Source: Cephalotus follicularis
Lineage: Eukaryota > Streptophyta > Magnoliopsida > Oxalidales > Cephalotaceae
Assembly (NCBI GenBank): GCA_001972305.1
Contig: BDDD01000351.1
Span: 94,157 to 158,156 of the forward strand
Direction of reading: 5' to 3'
Length of the DNA stretch: 64,000 nt
Translations under genes and position numbers: made by a program
The notes under the pieces: model-generated
Told to the model about the DNA's origin: nothing
What the model saw: only the letters and a program-made list of their open reading frames with translations
The model's database searches: none
Shown: piece by piece, positions 23,962-34,385 of the stretch
How positions within the stretch are numbered: position 1 is the first letter of the stretch
How the letters are laid out: every line of letters starts with the position of its first letter

Positions 23962-25187
23962 TTGACATTTATGTCTCAATCCGAATTTTGATGATAACAT
24001 ATTTGCATCTGACATTGTTTCTTTTTGTGCAAGAAAAGTTGACATTGCAAAACAAAACAAAGAACCCTTATTCATTGTAAAATCAAGGCAAAGCGTTGAC
24101 GGTCATAGTGCAACCGTCAGCGCTTAGGTAAACCGACGAGGAGATATGCAAAGCGTCAACAGTTGAGCGTTCAAGACTGAAGTGAAAATGGGCAAACCGT
24201 CGACGGTTAAAAGTAACCGTCAGCGGTTTAGTACAGAGCAAGTTGAGCACTCGAAGTCAAAATTAAAATGTTCAAAGCATCGACGGCCACAAGGAAACTG
24301 TTAGCGCTTAAAAACCAATACGCCAGCGCTTAAGGGAAGCATGTCAGCGGTTTAGTACAGAGATGAATAAAATCATTTGATGGACTTGAAGCGGTGACGC
24401 TCTGAAGAAATCGTCAGCGCTTTAAGCCAAACCGATGACATCAAATTCAAAGCATCAACGGTTAAGTAGGCAAATTCAAATTTAACGAACAACGGTCAAA
24501 TCTAAGCATCGAGCTTAGATTGAATCCATCGACACTTTGTGTGTGGAAAAGCAATCGTGGACAACTTTTTCAACGCCATTTTTAATGCAACATTTCCCAA
24601 TACAACTCTAACGACTCTATGATCTCTACAACGGCTATAAACTGAAGCAATACATAAATAGGAGGAAGAAGCAACATCAAATTACAACAGGATCAACAAG
24701 AACAAGAAATACAGCAACCAATCACAAATAAAATCTGCTCTACTCATATCAAAGCTTCTTTCAAGATTTTTATTGTTATCTTGTGAGCAAATTCTAAGTT
24801 GTTTTAAGTGAGCAAATTAAGTCAAAATCTAACCTTAGAGAGGTTACACAAAACACCAAACACTCTTTGTTTAGTTTGATCATAAAAGGGAGTGAACCAT
24901 TAAGTGAGAAGTGTTTATAGTTGAGTTCAACTACAAGATATTGTAAAGGTGCATCGAATAGTACTTGAAAAGATATTCGGAGACTAGTAGAAACTCAAGG
25001 AAGTCCTTGGGAAATGTGGACGTAGGCAAGAATTTGGCCGAACCACTATAAATCTGTGTTTGCACTCTCGTACTCTCTCTTTACTTATATTTTTATTGAT
25101 AGTCTTTTGATTGTTTGTATTAATTTTAAAGCTTAATCTGAAAAAGTTCATGCAGACTACAATTCACCCCTCTCTTGTAGTATTTCA
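23962..25187 (+). repeat. SIRE-a 3' LTR
   Basis: It is homologous end to end with 13656-14880 but starts TATTGACA instead of TGTTGACA, so the terminal TG is mutated. It carries the same GTCRRC palindrome array (about 24090-24535) and ends TAGTATTTCA before the AAAGG duplication. Many differences from the 5' LTR are transitions. Confidence 0.93.
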
Positions 25188-25192
25188 AAAGG

Positions 25193-25635
25193 GTTGGACC
25201 ATTAACCATCTTTGGAATCACTTCGTTCAGAGCAGTATTAGAGTATTAGGGTATGTTACTTCTTCCTATTTTTCTTTTTAGACGCACCTTATTCTCTTCT
25301 TTTGACTCTAGTCTTTCTTTGACAGGCTCTGAATGATATCCATCTGATGAGGGAAAACTCTAAGGCCGAACATGAAATTATCAACCAGCTTCGAGGAGAG
25401 GTCGCAGAGCTCAAGCAAGCAGCTAATTCGGCCCACGCCCAGCTGGAGGAGGTTCTTGGGGACTAAGAGTCTGTTCTAGAAGAGAAGAGGCAGGCTCTTA
25501 AAGCTTTGTGATCTGCTACAGGCTGCGAATGAAAGGTTCTCTAAGATCTAAGAGTTGGAAGTTGCTCGGACTTAAGTGGCTATGGACAAAGCCCTTATGG
25601 AGTTCAAAGTTTTGGCTGAATTCCATACGTTGATA
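25193..25635 (+). pseudogene. O accessory gene, exons 2 (end) and 3: coiled-coil part
   Basis: After SIRE-a the frame resumes as WTINHLWNHFVQSSIRVL up to about 25250. A 75 bp GT-AG intron follows (GTATGTTACT at 25251, TTTGACAG ending 25325). The next exon (ALNDIHLMREN, LRGEVAELKQAANSAH) is a coiled coil with stops near 25465, 25510, 25549 and 25574. It is interrupted at 25641 by the Tekay element within TLIE. The exact splice phase is uncertain, since a direct join gives a stop. Confidence 0.65.
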
Positions 25636-25640
25636 GAAAC

Positions 25641-28199
25641 TGTCACGCCCCGGTTTCAGGTAGACACACAAAAAGTAGTAAAGGCCATTAACATTAAGAT
25701 TCAGCTAATGCAACATAAAATTTAAACTTTTCAAATAAGATATCAGTTGCGGAAGCATTAAACTCATAAGCTGAAAAATACGTAACGTGCATCCCATACG
25801 GCACGCTACTCAATACAAGTCTGTCATTGTTAAAAGCCCACAAAACTGATCGTGATCCATAATACATAATCCAGTAACATCAGAAAGTTTAGTAAACTGG
25901 AAAACATAGTACACAACACTCAAAGGTACATAACCCCTGGTGAAAACATAAATAAAAACTTGTACTTCGTCCATGTTGATTCCCAAGTCAGTCCACTGCA
26001 TCAATATGTAAAGTAGGGGGTTAGCCTTTGTCCTCACTCGGCTAAGTCATAAAAGTAGTTTGGGACCAAAATTACATGCATGTCATGTGATGTATGCACG
26101 GATAATGCAGTACAGTAGAATACCAGTTTATATAGATATGAAAAAATATATATAATTTAACAGTACGGTAAAATATCAGTAGGAACATATATAAAAAAAT
26201 ATATGTATGCAACAACAGTACAGTGGTAGCCCGACCAGGGCTACATCAACAGGCACAGTAGTGTCCGAGTAGGACCAGTAAACAGTACAGTAAGTCCACA
26301 AAGGGACCACAACAGACAGGTAGTATGTGTAACGTCGCCAACTGCTGGCCCCACGCTAGACTCCCACTTTGGTTCCTTCTCTAGGCAACCAAGCAAGACA
26401 ACAGTACAGTATAGTGAGTTACCCAGCCAACTCCTGGCTCCTAGGTCAACCCTACCACTAGCCAACGCTGGTAGCCTACACCATGCAACTAGTGGCTCAA
26501 ACACAAACACATAAAATTCACAGAGCAAACAGTGAATTTTCACAGTAAACAGTATAGTAAACGGTACAGTAATGATCGCTAGATCAACAACAGGCAGTCC
26601 ATTTCAAAATGTTTTCAAGAGTCATAACATTTGAAATATGTATTTTAAGTAGTGGAAAATACTTTTAAACAGTTCAGTGGGTGTAAATCACTTTCCCAGT
26701 TGTTCAAAAATGTGTTATATCAAATATTTATTTTGTATTCAAAATAGTCATTTTCAGTTTCACATATGCATTTCTAAATTAACGTTGTAATCTAGAAATC
26801 ATAAACAGTTACAATCAGTCAATAAACAGGCAGTAAACAGTATATATGCAATGCATACAAATGCTCTAATGCATCCTAAACGGAGTCGGGATCGTCGCGC
26901 ATCGTTTTAAGCAAGAGAGACCCAAATAGCAGCTTGGCAGTCGGCTGGATTCTTCACCAGTCGGCTGTTCTAAGTAATCAGTACATGAATAGTCGGCTGG
27001 TTCCTTCCACCAGTCAACTTGATCATCAGGCAGTCGGCTGTTATCCTTCAACAGTCGATTGTTTCGGTTGAGCAGTCGGCTGTCTTCCTTCGACAGTCGA
27101 CTGTTCTGGGAAACCAATTACATGCAGTCCAATATACATCATTCAAACGGATCATTGCAAGCATCCATATACATTCTCAAGACAGGATATCATCAATCAG
27201 TCCTCAAAAGGTTCATAGAACACAACAGTAAACATGCATTTTATCTAGCAATTCAATACCAAGATAAAACTCAACATGCATGTACCTAATCTCAATTGAT
27301 TCTCAACAGTAGCCATGGTAAATGGAAAATCAGTAGTCATCATGGTACAACAACTGAAACTCACAGTTCACACGACCATGCATTCAATCATAGGACATCC
27401 AGTAACTTTGAGCTCAAAACGTAAACATAACTTCCCCTACCTTTTGATTCCAAGTTAGGAATCTGTAAGTCCACCGCTTTTAGTACGAACCACAGCTCCT
27501 CCAAGCTTCCCAGGTCCGGTTTGCAAGTCTAGGTTCGAGCTCCAAGCCCCAGTTCCTTTGGTTTCACAGAGAAGGTAAAGTCTCCATTTTCTCCCTCAAA
27601 ATCTCTCTTGTTTTCTCTTCACAGTAGTGTTTCTTCCCCTCGAAGATCATAGGTTCTTTCTGGCTTAGTGGCTCGGCATATGAGGAGAAAGGAAAAGCTT
27701 TAAACGGCTGAAAACTCTCCCTCCTTCATTAACCCAAAAAAGCATGCCCATGTGCCATTTCCTCCACTCTTAGGCAACTCCTAAGCACCATCTGTCAAAA
27801 ACTGCCTCAGATTCAGTCTGGATAGCATGCAGGTGTTGCCTCAGTCCCCTGCATGAGCCGCATGACGCCTAGGTGTTTCCCTACTTCTCCTTGTCAGTCG
27901 TTGCATGTGATTTCATCATATGCAAATATAACAGAGCATAAACCAGCTGGCTGTTCTTCCCTGATAGTCGGCTGTCATCTACGCTGTGGTTACCAGGTGG
28001 CTCGATAGCCCTCCAGTCGGCTGGTCTATTACACCACTCGACTGTCCCTGTCAATATTTCAACAATCATACTTCTAAGTGTTTTGATTTGATTTGCGAAT
28101 CAAAGATATTAGCCGGGAAATTATCTTTCTCATTAATTTAATAACAAGATTACAGTTGGAAATCAAATATTACAACGTGCGAAAACCCCGAGCGTTACA
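25641..28199 (-). repeat. Tekay 3' LTR
   Basis: On the minus strand it starts TGTAACGCTCGGGG and ends GGGCGTGACA. It matches 44137-46745 along its length. CAGTCGGCTG-type motifs cluster at about 26938-27110 and again at 27945-28050, the second cluster close to the LTR start. An ACAGTACAGTAA-rich stretch lies at about 26260-26570. Confidence 0.93.
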
Positions 28200-28210
28200 T
28201 CCACCCCTCC
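28200..28210 (-). other. Tekay polypurine tract
   Basis: The minus strand reads GGAGGGGTGGA immediately before the 3' LTR. Confidence 0.7.
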
Positions 28211-28245
28211 TTCAAGGAATTTCGTCCTCGAAATTAAAAACAATA

Positions 28246-28732
28246 CTAGAAAAAGTACGGGTAACGCTCTCGGATACCCTCCTCACATTCCCAAGTGGCC
28301 TCATCCGGTCGATGGAACTGCCATTGAACCTTGACCATGGGGATGGTTCGGTTCCTCAAAGTCTGCGTCTTCCAATCTAGGATCCGCACAGGTAACTCCT
28401 CACCAGATAAGTCATCTCGTACAGGAACAGTATCATAATCCAGGACACGTGATGGATCCGAGATATATCTCCTCAGCATAGATACATGAAAGACGTCGTG
28501 CACGTTTAACAGTGAAGGAGGTAAGGCAAGTTGGTAGGCTACCTCCCCAACTCTCTCCAAAATCTCAAAAGGACCAACATAGCGTGGAGCTAATTTGCCC
28601 TTTTTCCCAAATCTTTGGACGCCCTTCCATGGTGAGACCTTTAAGAACACATGATCACCAACACTGAAGGTCAAACGCCTCCTTTTGACACTGTCCACAT
28701 AGCTCTTCTGCCAGCTCTGAGCAGCAAGTAGC
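28246..28732 (-). pseudogene. Tekay integrase C-terminus with chromodomain
   Basis: The frame runs from the SIRE-b insertion point (EKLLAAQSWQKSYVDSVKRR) through FSVGDHVFLKVSPWKG, the SH3-like GPFEILERVG block and a chromodomain (VKVQWQFHRPDEATWECEE) to a stop near 28246. Chromodomains of this clade direct integration to particular chromatin. The rest of the integrase lies at 39985-40995; the two parts join as IIKE-KLL across the TTCTC duplication. Confidence 0.9.
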
Positions 28733-28737
28733 TTCTC

Positions 28738-29999
28738 TGTAGGAAGTCTAGAGGGGGGGGGGGGGGGGGGGGTGAATAGACTTATAAAAATAAACTAGCA
28801 AATATCCCAGAAACAAAATAAACACAATCAATCAAAAGCAAAAATTAAAGAGTGTAGGGTTGAGAGAGTTGCAAACAAATATATAGTGGTTCGGCAAACC
28901 GTCTGCGTCCACTCCCCAAGCCCCCCCTTGAGTGTTTCACTAGTTAGCCCCAATCCAGGCTTGAAGTTCCAACCGAGCTTCAACGACTTTTGCTTCAACC
29001 AAGCGAGTACAAGATTGCTCTCTCTGAGCTATACATGAGACAACCTCTCTTGTTTACAAGTAAATTGAAAGTGTTTGAATGGTTTACAAATTCTCAACGA
29101 ATTTGTTTACAATTTTAGCTCAAATCTAACAAAGCTTCTAGTGATTGAGAATGTATAAACGGAAGGCTTTGTAATGTGTGAAATTGCTTCAATATGATCT
29201 CTTTTGGTGTTGAGAGTGTTTAGAATGATGCTTGAGTTGCCTTGAATGATTATCCAACTTGATTGCTTAAAGATCTTTGAAAAATGCTTCACTTTGGCTT
29301 ATAAACATGTGCTCCAACGGATCTATTTTTGAATGTCTGACACAATCCAGTCAGCTGGAATTTCTGGGCAGTCAGCTAGAGTTGATGGCGCGTTTTTCAA
29401 ATATACCCATTGGTGAAGGCAGTCGGCTGCTTCCTCTGGACAATCGGCTGTTTCTCTTGGGCAGTCGGCTGGTGCTTTGTTCCAGTTGGCTGCTTGAGGT
29501 GGATTGGAATTCCAAAAAGCTACTGCCTCATTTTGACACACTTGACAGTCGGCTGGAGATGTTGACAGTCGACTGGTGACCCTTGACAGTCAATTGGTGT
29601 CCTGCTTCAGTCGGCTGGTTGAGGTGGTATGGAGTTCAAAAACCTACTGCCTCATTTTGACACACTTGACAGTTGACTGGACCTCCTTGGCAGTCGGCTG
29701 CTCCCCTGATGCAGTCGGCTGGTGTGGAGTGTACCTGCAGTTACTGGGATTCCTTTAAGAACCAGTCGGCTGTTTAATCCAAACAGTCGACTGCTCAACC
29801 AAAACAGTCGGCTGCCCAACCTGGGCAGTCGGCTGTTTTTGCCTGTATCTGCAGAAATAGCCTTTGCACAACTTTGGACATTTAAACAAGTGAGTATATG
29901 AATTGATGGTTCAGAGAATTATGCATACAGGTATTACATGTTTGTTAATCATCAAAATAACACATGTTAAGGCAATTAACGGGGTGGCAAGGGCCAACA
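28738..29999 (-). repeat. SIRE-b 3' LTR
   Basis: On the minus strand it starts TGTTGGCCCTTGCC and ends CTAGACTTCCTACA. Between 29347 and 29850 are about 15 copies of CAGTCGGCTG or CAGTCGACTG and variants, spaced irregularly. A 20-base G run (28753-28772) near the U5 end replaces the shorter C-run found in other SIRE LTRs. The U5 phrase GGACGCAGAC with GCCGAACCAC is visible near 28890. Confidence 0.9.
28753..28772 (+). repeat. Run of 20 G
   Basis: Uninterrupted G homopolymer within the SIRE-b 3' LTR, corresponding to the C-run of ATTCACCCCCC in SIRE-a. It may be a true expansion or an assembly artefact. Confidence 0.85.
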
Positions 30000-30563
30000 A
30001 TCTCCCCATTTTTGATGATTGATAAAACATACAAATTTTGCATAACTTTTTGACACACTATACACTTTTAACACCCAAAGTTCAATATAATCAGTTCTGT
30101 CATAATCATTGCATTTCATAGCATAAGGCATAACAAATTACAGTTGCACAACACAAAAATTAATAAAATTCATAAAGTTTCATACTTTTTCTCAACGAAC
30201 ATCATTTACACAAAATTCAACTTCTCAAACATTTCTCCCCCTTTTTGTCAAACAACAAAAAGATTGTAGGCTCCCCCTCAACCCAAGCATGTGATTTAAA
30301 AACTCCCCCTCAACATTTGCATACTGAATTTACATATCAAGAGAGATTAAAAAGTAAGAATGGATAAGCATTAAAACATAAATGACAAGAAAATGAATAA
30401 CTAACCATACTTTCTTTAAACGAAAAGAGGCAAGTACATAATCCAACTTCAAATGTCATTACAATAGAAACATCTCATAAACAAACTAAGAATTGTATTA
30501 CATCTTCAACCTTCAACATTTTTAATTCAAAATACAAGAAAACATGTAATGCAACAGTGTAGC
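30000..30563 (-). other. SIRE-b 3' untranslated region with polypurine tract
   Basis: The minus-strand polypurine tract AAAAATGGGGAGAT occupies 30000-30013. Further purine-rich patches (GAGGGGGAG type) lie near 30236-30310. No coding sequence is seen. Confidence 0.75.
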
Positions 30564-31676
30564 TCATGACGATCCGAGAGGGGGGTTTTGTGGAAAAGAA
30601 TTTTGGAACATCTGGATGAGAGTGGCTTGGCCTTCATAGATTTGATCCACTCTCCCTCTAAGGTATTCAATGTCCACTTGTGCCAAGTCCATTCTTGCCT
30701 GAAGAGACTCTAGAGTGGGTCTGCTGCCACTGCTGCTGCTCGCACCAACGTTTGTCCTCATTTCAAACTGTTGAGCATCATCTTCTTCTTCCTCTTCATC
30801 CCCATCTCCTCCGGCTCTCATAGCTGGTTCCCTCGCAGGTTCTCTGCCTCCGACCAGTTGTTTTACCCACACACCATCCTCGAACTTAATATTGCAGCTT
30901 CTAAGCCCGGCTTTGTTAACGAGTTGCTTATGGGATGGTTTAACCTTGTGCTCATTATCGGGTATATCAAGGTTAAGGGATGCTAGGATCCTACTTATAA
31001 GCATTGGGTAGGGAATGTGGTTTATTCTAGACAGCATATGATTAACAATAAGATAGGGAAGGTTCACAAGAGTGCCATTTTTTATGCAAGCCACAAGTTT
31101 AAGGTCTCGCTCGGATGGGAGTGTGTGCGAGTCTTCTCTAGGTAAAAGAGTGTTTGTAATTATTAAGAGGAGAATGTGGGTGGCTATGGGAAGATGGCTA
31201 CTAGTCACGGTCAAGATAGGGTTAAAATCAGGGCGTTCTAAGCAAATACCTATTGCTTCCAATTTCTCAATGTCATTAAAGTGAGTAATGCCGAAATTAG
31301 GTATTCCTAAGGTTTCGGCAATAAGATCCAGGGTTATAGACACCAGGTTACCTAAGATAAAGGATTTGGCTACGCAGGTTGTAGAATTATCAAGATTGGC
31401 ATAAAAAAGTTTCACAAGTCTAGGGTAAATGGTGTGTGATGAGCACAAATATTCAAACCATCCCATTTGCTCTAGCCAAGACTTAATAACAGCAATATTA
31501 CTAACTAGAATATCACTAGAAAGCCATTTTTCATTGTGCAATTTAACGGAATTAAGGACGGAGTGATACCTAGTCTCTTTCTCTTTGGAGAGAAAAAGTT
31601 CGTCATCATAGTCAATCACACCCTGAGATGCCCGTGGTTGCCTTGTTGCTACGCTCTTTCTTCTCTTGGATGCCAT
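30564..31676 (-). CDS. SIRE-b 3' accessory ORF, intact (370 aa)
   Basis: An uninterrupted frame of 370 codons starting at ATG 31676 (MASKRRKSVATRQPRAS), with a basic N-terminus. Residues about 45-270 form a domain (WLSSDILVSNI, LVKLFYANLDN, LGNLVSITLDLIAETLGI, HLPIATHILLLII) like the 'putative plant transposon protein' domain. An acidic run (GDEEEEEDD) follows near residue 290, and a coiled-coil-like C-terminus (LESLQARMDLAQVDIEYLRG). It parallels the ORF at 22279-23337 in layout though the sequence is well diverged. Its position between RNase H and the PPT matches the env-like ORF of SIRE elements, but no signal peptide or transmembrane helix is evident. A motif cluster and TATA box lie upstream. 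Function unknown. Confidence 0.8.
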   Translation of the reverse strand: MASKRRKSVATRQPRASQGVIDYDDELFLSKEKETRYHSVLNSVKLHNEKWLSSDILVSNIAVIKSWLEQMGWFEYLCSSHTIYPRLVKLFYANLDNSTTCVAKSFILGNLVSITLDLIAETLGIPNFGITHFNDIEKLEAIGICLERPDFNPILTVTSSHLPIATHILLLIITNTLLPREDSHTLPSERDLKLVACIKNGTLVNLPYLIVNHMLSRINHIPYPMLISRILASLNLDIPDNEHKVKPSHKQLVNKAGLRSCNIKFEDGVWVKQLVGGREPAREPAMRAGGDGDEEEEEDDAQQFEMRTNVGASSSSGSRPTLESLQARMDLAQVDIEYLRGRVDQIYEGQATLIQMFQNSFPQNPPLGSS

Positions 31677-31764
31677 TTGAATCGATTGCAGCTCGTTTGT
31701 AGAGAGAGTTAGGGTTTTGGGCAGGTTTTGAGAAAGAAGAGGTAAGAGAAAAGAGGGGAAATCG

Positions 31765-31868
31765 GGTTTATAAAACCTGATTCCCGAGCCTCCAGTCGAC
31801 TGGGCTATTTTGTCCAGTCGGCTGGATGTTTAGGCAGTCGACTGGATAATGAGTCCAGTCGGCTGGTT
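31765..31868 (-). promoter_or_regulatory. Internal motif cluster and TATA box before the SIRE-b accessory ORF
   Basis: Four motifs, two CAGTCGACTG and two CAGTCGGCTG, lie in 31792-31866. On the minus strand they are followed by GGTTTTATAAACC (31766-31778), about 90 bp before the accessory ORF ATG. The same motif fills the SIRE-b LTR. An internal promoter is inferred. Confidence 0.5.
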
Positions 31869-32099
31869 TCTGCAGAACTTGGAAAATGCAAAAAATTGCC
31901 TATCCCTTTGATTCGCAAACCTTTAGTCAACTATTATGGACTAATAGTAACTTAGGTACATGAGAAATTTGATGTAATTGAGTTAAAAACTCAATGTTGA
32001 ATGCATGATAAATTTTAAAAATCATTTTTCATACCAATTCACACAACTTTTAGCCAATCGTTACAAATGTGCATATAATGAGATTTAAGAGGGATTTTG

Positions 32100-33101
32100 C
32101 ATACCTAGCTCCCTTCGCAATGTGCAGAATCTCTCATTGTCCAAAGGCTTGGTAAAAATATCTGCAACTTGATTCAAAGTGTCAATATATTCAAGAAAAA
32201 TATCTCATTTTTCAACATGATCTCTAAGGAAGTGATGTCTAATTTCAATGTGTTTTGACTTGAGTGTTGAACAGGGTTCTTACTCAAATTAATTGCACTA
32301 GTATTATCACATTTTATGCACACATTGTCAATGCGAATGCCAAAATCACAAAGTTGTTGTTTTAACCACAATGCTTGTGCACAACAACTTACTGCCGCTA
32401 CATATTCGGCTTCGGTGGTGGAAAGAGCAACACTATTTTGTTTCTTAGAAAACCATGACACTAAGGAGTTGCCAAGAAATTGGCAAGTGCCACTAGTGCT
32501 CTTTCTATCTAGTTTACACCCACCATAATCAGCATCGGAAAAAGCATGCAAGTTAAACAAGGAATCATTTGAGTAAAACAAACCTAGTAAAGGAGTATAT
32601 GCAAGATATCTAAAGATATACTTAACCGCAATTAAGTGAGTTTCTTTAGGTGAAGATTGGAACCTAGCACAAAGACACACACTAAACATAATATACGGTC
32701 TACTAGCGGTAAGATAAAGGAGAGATCCTATCATGCTTCTATAGAGTTTTTGATCTACTTCTTTACCATTTTCATCTTTGTCGAGTTTGGTAGTAGTGCT
32801 CATCGGAGTCTTGCAAGGCTTTGAGTTTTCCATTCCAAATCGTTTGAGTAGATCTTTTGTGTATTTGGATTGGTTGATGAAGGTGTCTTCATTCCCTTGT
32901 GAGATTTGAAATCCAAGGAAGTACTTGAGTTCACCCATCATACTCATCTCGAATTCACCTTGCATAATGTTAGCAAACTCAACACAAAGAGAGTCATTAG
33001 TAGAACCGAAAATGATATCATCAACATAGATTTGTACAATTAAAATGTCATTAAGTTTGGTTTTTACAAAAAGAGTTTTGTCAACTAAACCTCTTTTAAA
33101 A
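32100..33101 (-). pseudogene. SIRE-b RT palm and RNase H
   Basis: Minus-strand blocks are FKRGLVDKTLF, the catalytic YVDDIIFGST, KYFLGFQI, KDLLKRFGMENSKPCKTPMS, RSMIGSLLYLTASRP and RNase H with SDADYGG, LSTTEAEY and KCDNTSAI. The RNase H acidic residues are kept. A frameshift near 32265 separates the last piece (VADIFTKPLD at about 32150). The RT fingers and all upstream domains are missing at the junction with SIRE-c near 33101. Confidence 0.9.
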
Positions 33102-33509
33102 GTATTTGATAAAGCGGGACTAGGATTTGAAGAAATGAATAATGTCAAGCTTTATCAAACATTCTTTGATCGAAAAGAGAAAATTGAAAAGGAAAAGATT
33201 GAAAAGGCCAAGATTAAAAAGAAAATGTTGTGTGATTATTGTGGTAAAATAGGACACACATCCTTGACTTGCTTTCACAAAAAGAATGCCATGTTTAGGA
33301 AGAATGTAATTAAATCATGCAATTTTTGTGGTAAACATGGACACACACACTCACAATGTTATCATAGGAGAAATGCCATGATTAAGAAAAATATTATTTG
33401 TACACATTGTGGTAAATATGATCATGCATTTTCATCATGTTTTCATAAACAAAATGTGTTGAAGGACTTGAATTTCTCAAAGGCAAAGAGAAATTGGGTT
33501 CCGAAATAA
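33102..33509 (+). pseudogene. SIRE-c gag C-terminus with three zinc knuckles
   Basis: Starting at the junction the frame encodes GLGFEEMNNVKLYQTFF, also seen in SIRE-a near 16230. A Lys-rich segment and three CCHC-type knuckles follow: CDYCGKIGHTSLTC, CNFCGKHGHTHSQC and CTHCGKYDHAFSSC. The frame ends at NWVPK and a TAA near 33507. Such knuckles bind element RNA. Confidence 0.87.
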
Positions 33510-33583
33510 ACTATTTTGACTAACCCTAAAGGACCCAAGATTTGTTGGGTACCTCAAACGAAAATTTGAAATTTGTGTTGTAG

Positions 33584-34385
33584 GTGTGCTTGAAGGCATT
33601 ATCCAAGAAGACACAATGGTACTTGGATAGTGGATGCTCCAAGCATATGACGGGTGACAAGAGTTTCTTCGTCAAATATGAATCAAAGGAAGGAGGAGAA
33701 GTAACTTTCGGAGACAATGCAAAAGGAAAAATCAAAGGTGCTGGCTCCATAGGTAATCTCAAAACTTCTATTCATAATGTGTTATTTGTTGATGGACTTA
33801 TGCACAATCTATTGAGCATAAGTCAATTATGTGACAAAGATTGTAAGGTCATTTTTGAAAAGGACATATGCAAAGTCATAGACATAAATAGTGGTCAAGT
33901 AAAGTTTATTGGACATAGGCATGGAAATGTATATGTAGTAGACATAGATGACTTAGTTAACATTAAATGCTTAGTTTCCATGAATGATGATTGTTGGCTA
34001 TGGCATAGAAGATTAGGTCATGTAGGAATGTCAACCATTTCAAAACTTTTGAAACATGAACTAGTTAAAGGACTACCTAAGATTAGCTTTGAAAAAGATA
34101 GAGTTTGTGATGCATGCCAATATGGTAAACAAACTAGAGCCTCTTTTCAAAGTAAGAACATAGTATCTACAACTAGGCTTTTACAACTTTTACATCTAGA
34201 CTTATTTGGACCAATAGATGTTAGAAGCCTAGGAGGAAAATCATATGCCATGGTCATTGTAGACGATTTTTATAGATATACATGGACTATTTTCTTAGCC
34301 CACAAAAGTGAAGCTTTTAAAGAATTTTTAATTTTTTGTAAAATCGTTCAAAATGAAAAAGACACTTCAATTTCTAAATTTCTGA
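33584..34385 (+). pseudogene. SIRE-c protease and N-terminal integrase
   Basis: One open frame carries YLDSGCSKHMTGDKSFF (protease active site), [12 protein letters not shown] with CDACQYGKQ (integrase zinc finger, all ligands present) and LHLDLFGPIDVRSLGGKSY with VDDFYRYTW (start of the integrase core, first catalytic Asp). It stops making sense near 34380, where the sequence jumps to the accessory ORF. The integrase core end, RT and RNase H are deleted. Confidence 0.88.

Larger units (their letters stand above)
13656..25187 (+). mobile_element. SIRE-a: SIRE-type Copia retrotransposon, decayed but structurally complete
   Basis: The LTRs are 13656-14880 and 23962-25187, with a perfect AAAGG duplication at 13651-13655 and 25188-25192. 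The internal order is PBS, gag, protease, integrase, reverse transcriptase, RNase H, accessory ORF, PPT, which is the Copia order plus the 3' extra ORF of the SIRE/Maximus lineage. Without the S2 insertion it would be about 9.25 kb. It carries many stops and frameshifts, and its LTRs differ at many sites, often C-to-T, so it is not recent. Confidence 0.95.

Noticed and set aside
30564..31676. Calling the SIRE-b accessory ORF an envelope protein
   Set aside because: The position matches the env-like ORF of SIRE elements, but no signal peptide, membrane helix or cleavage site is visible.
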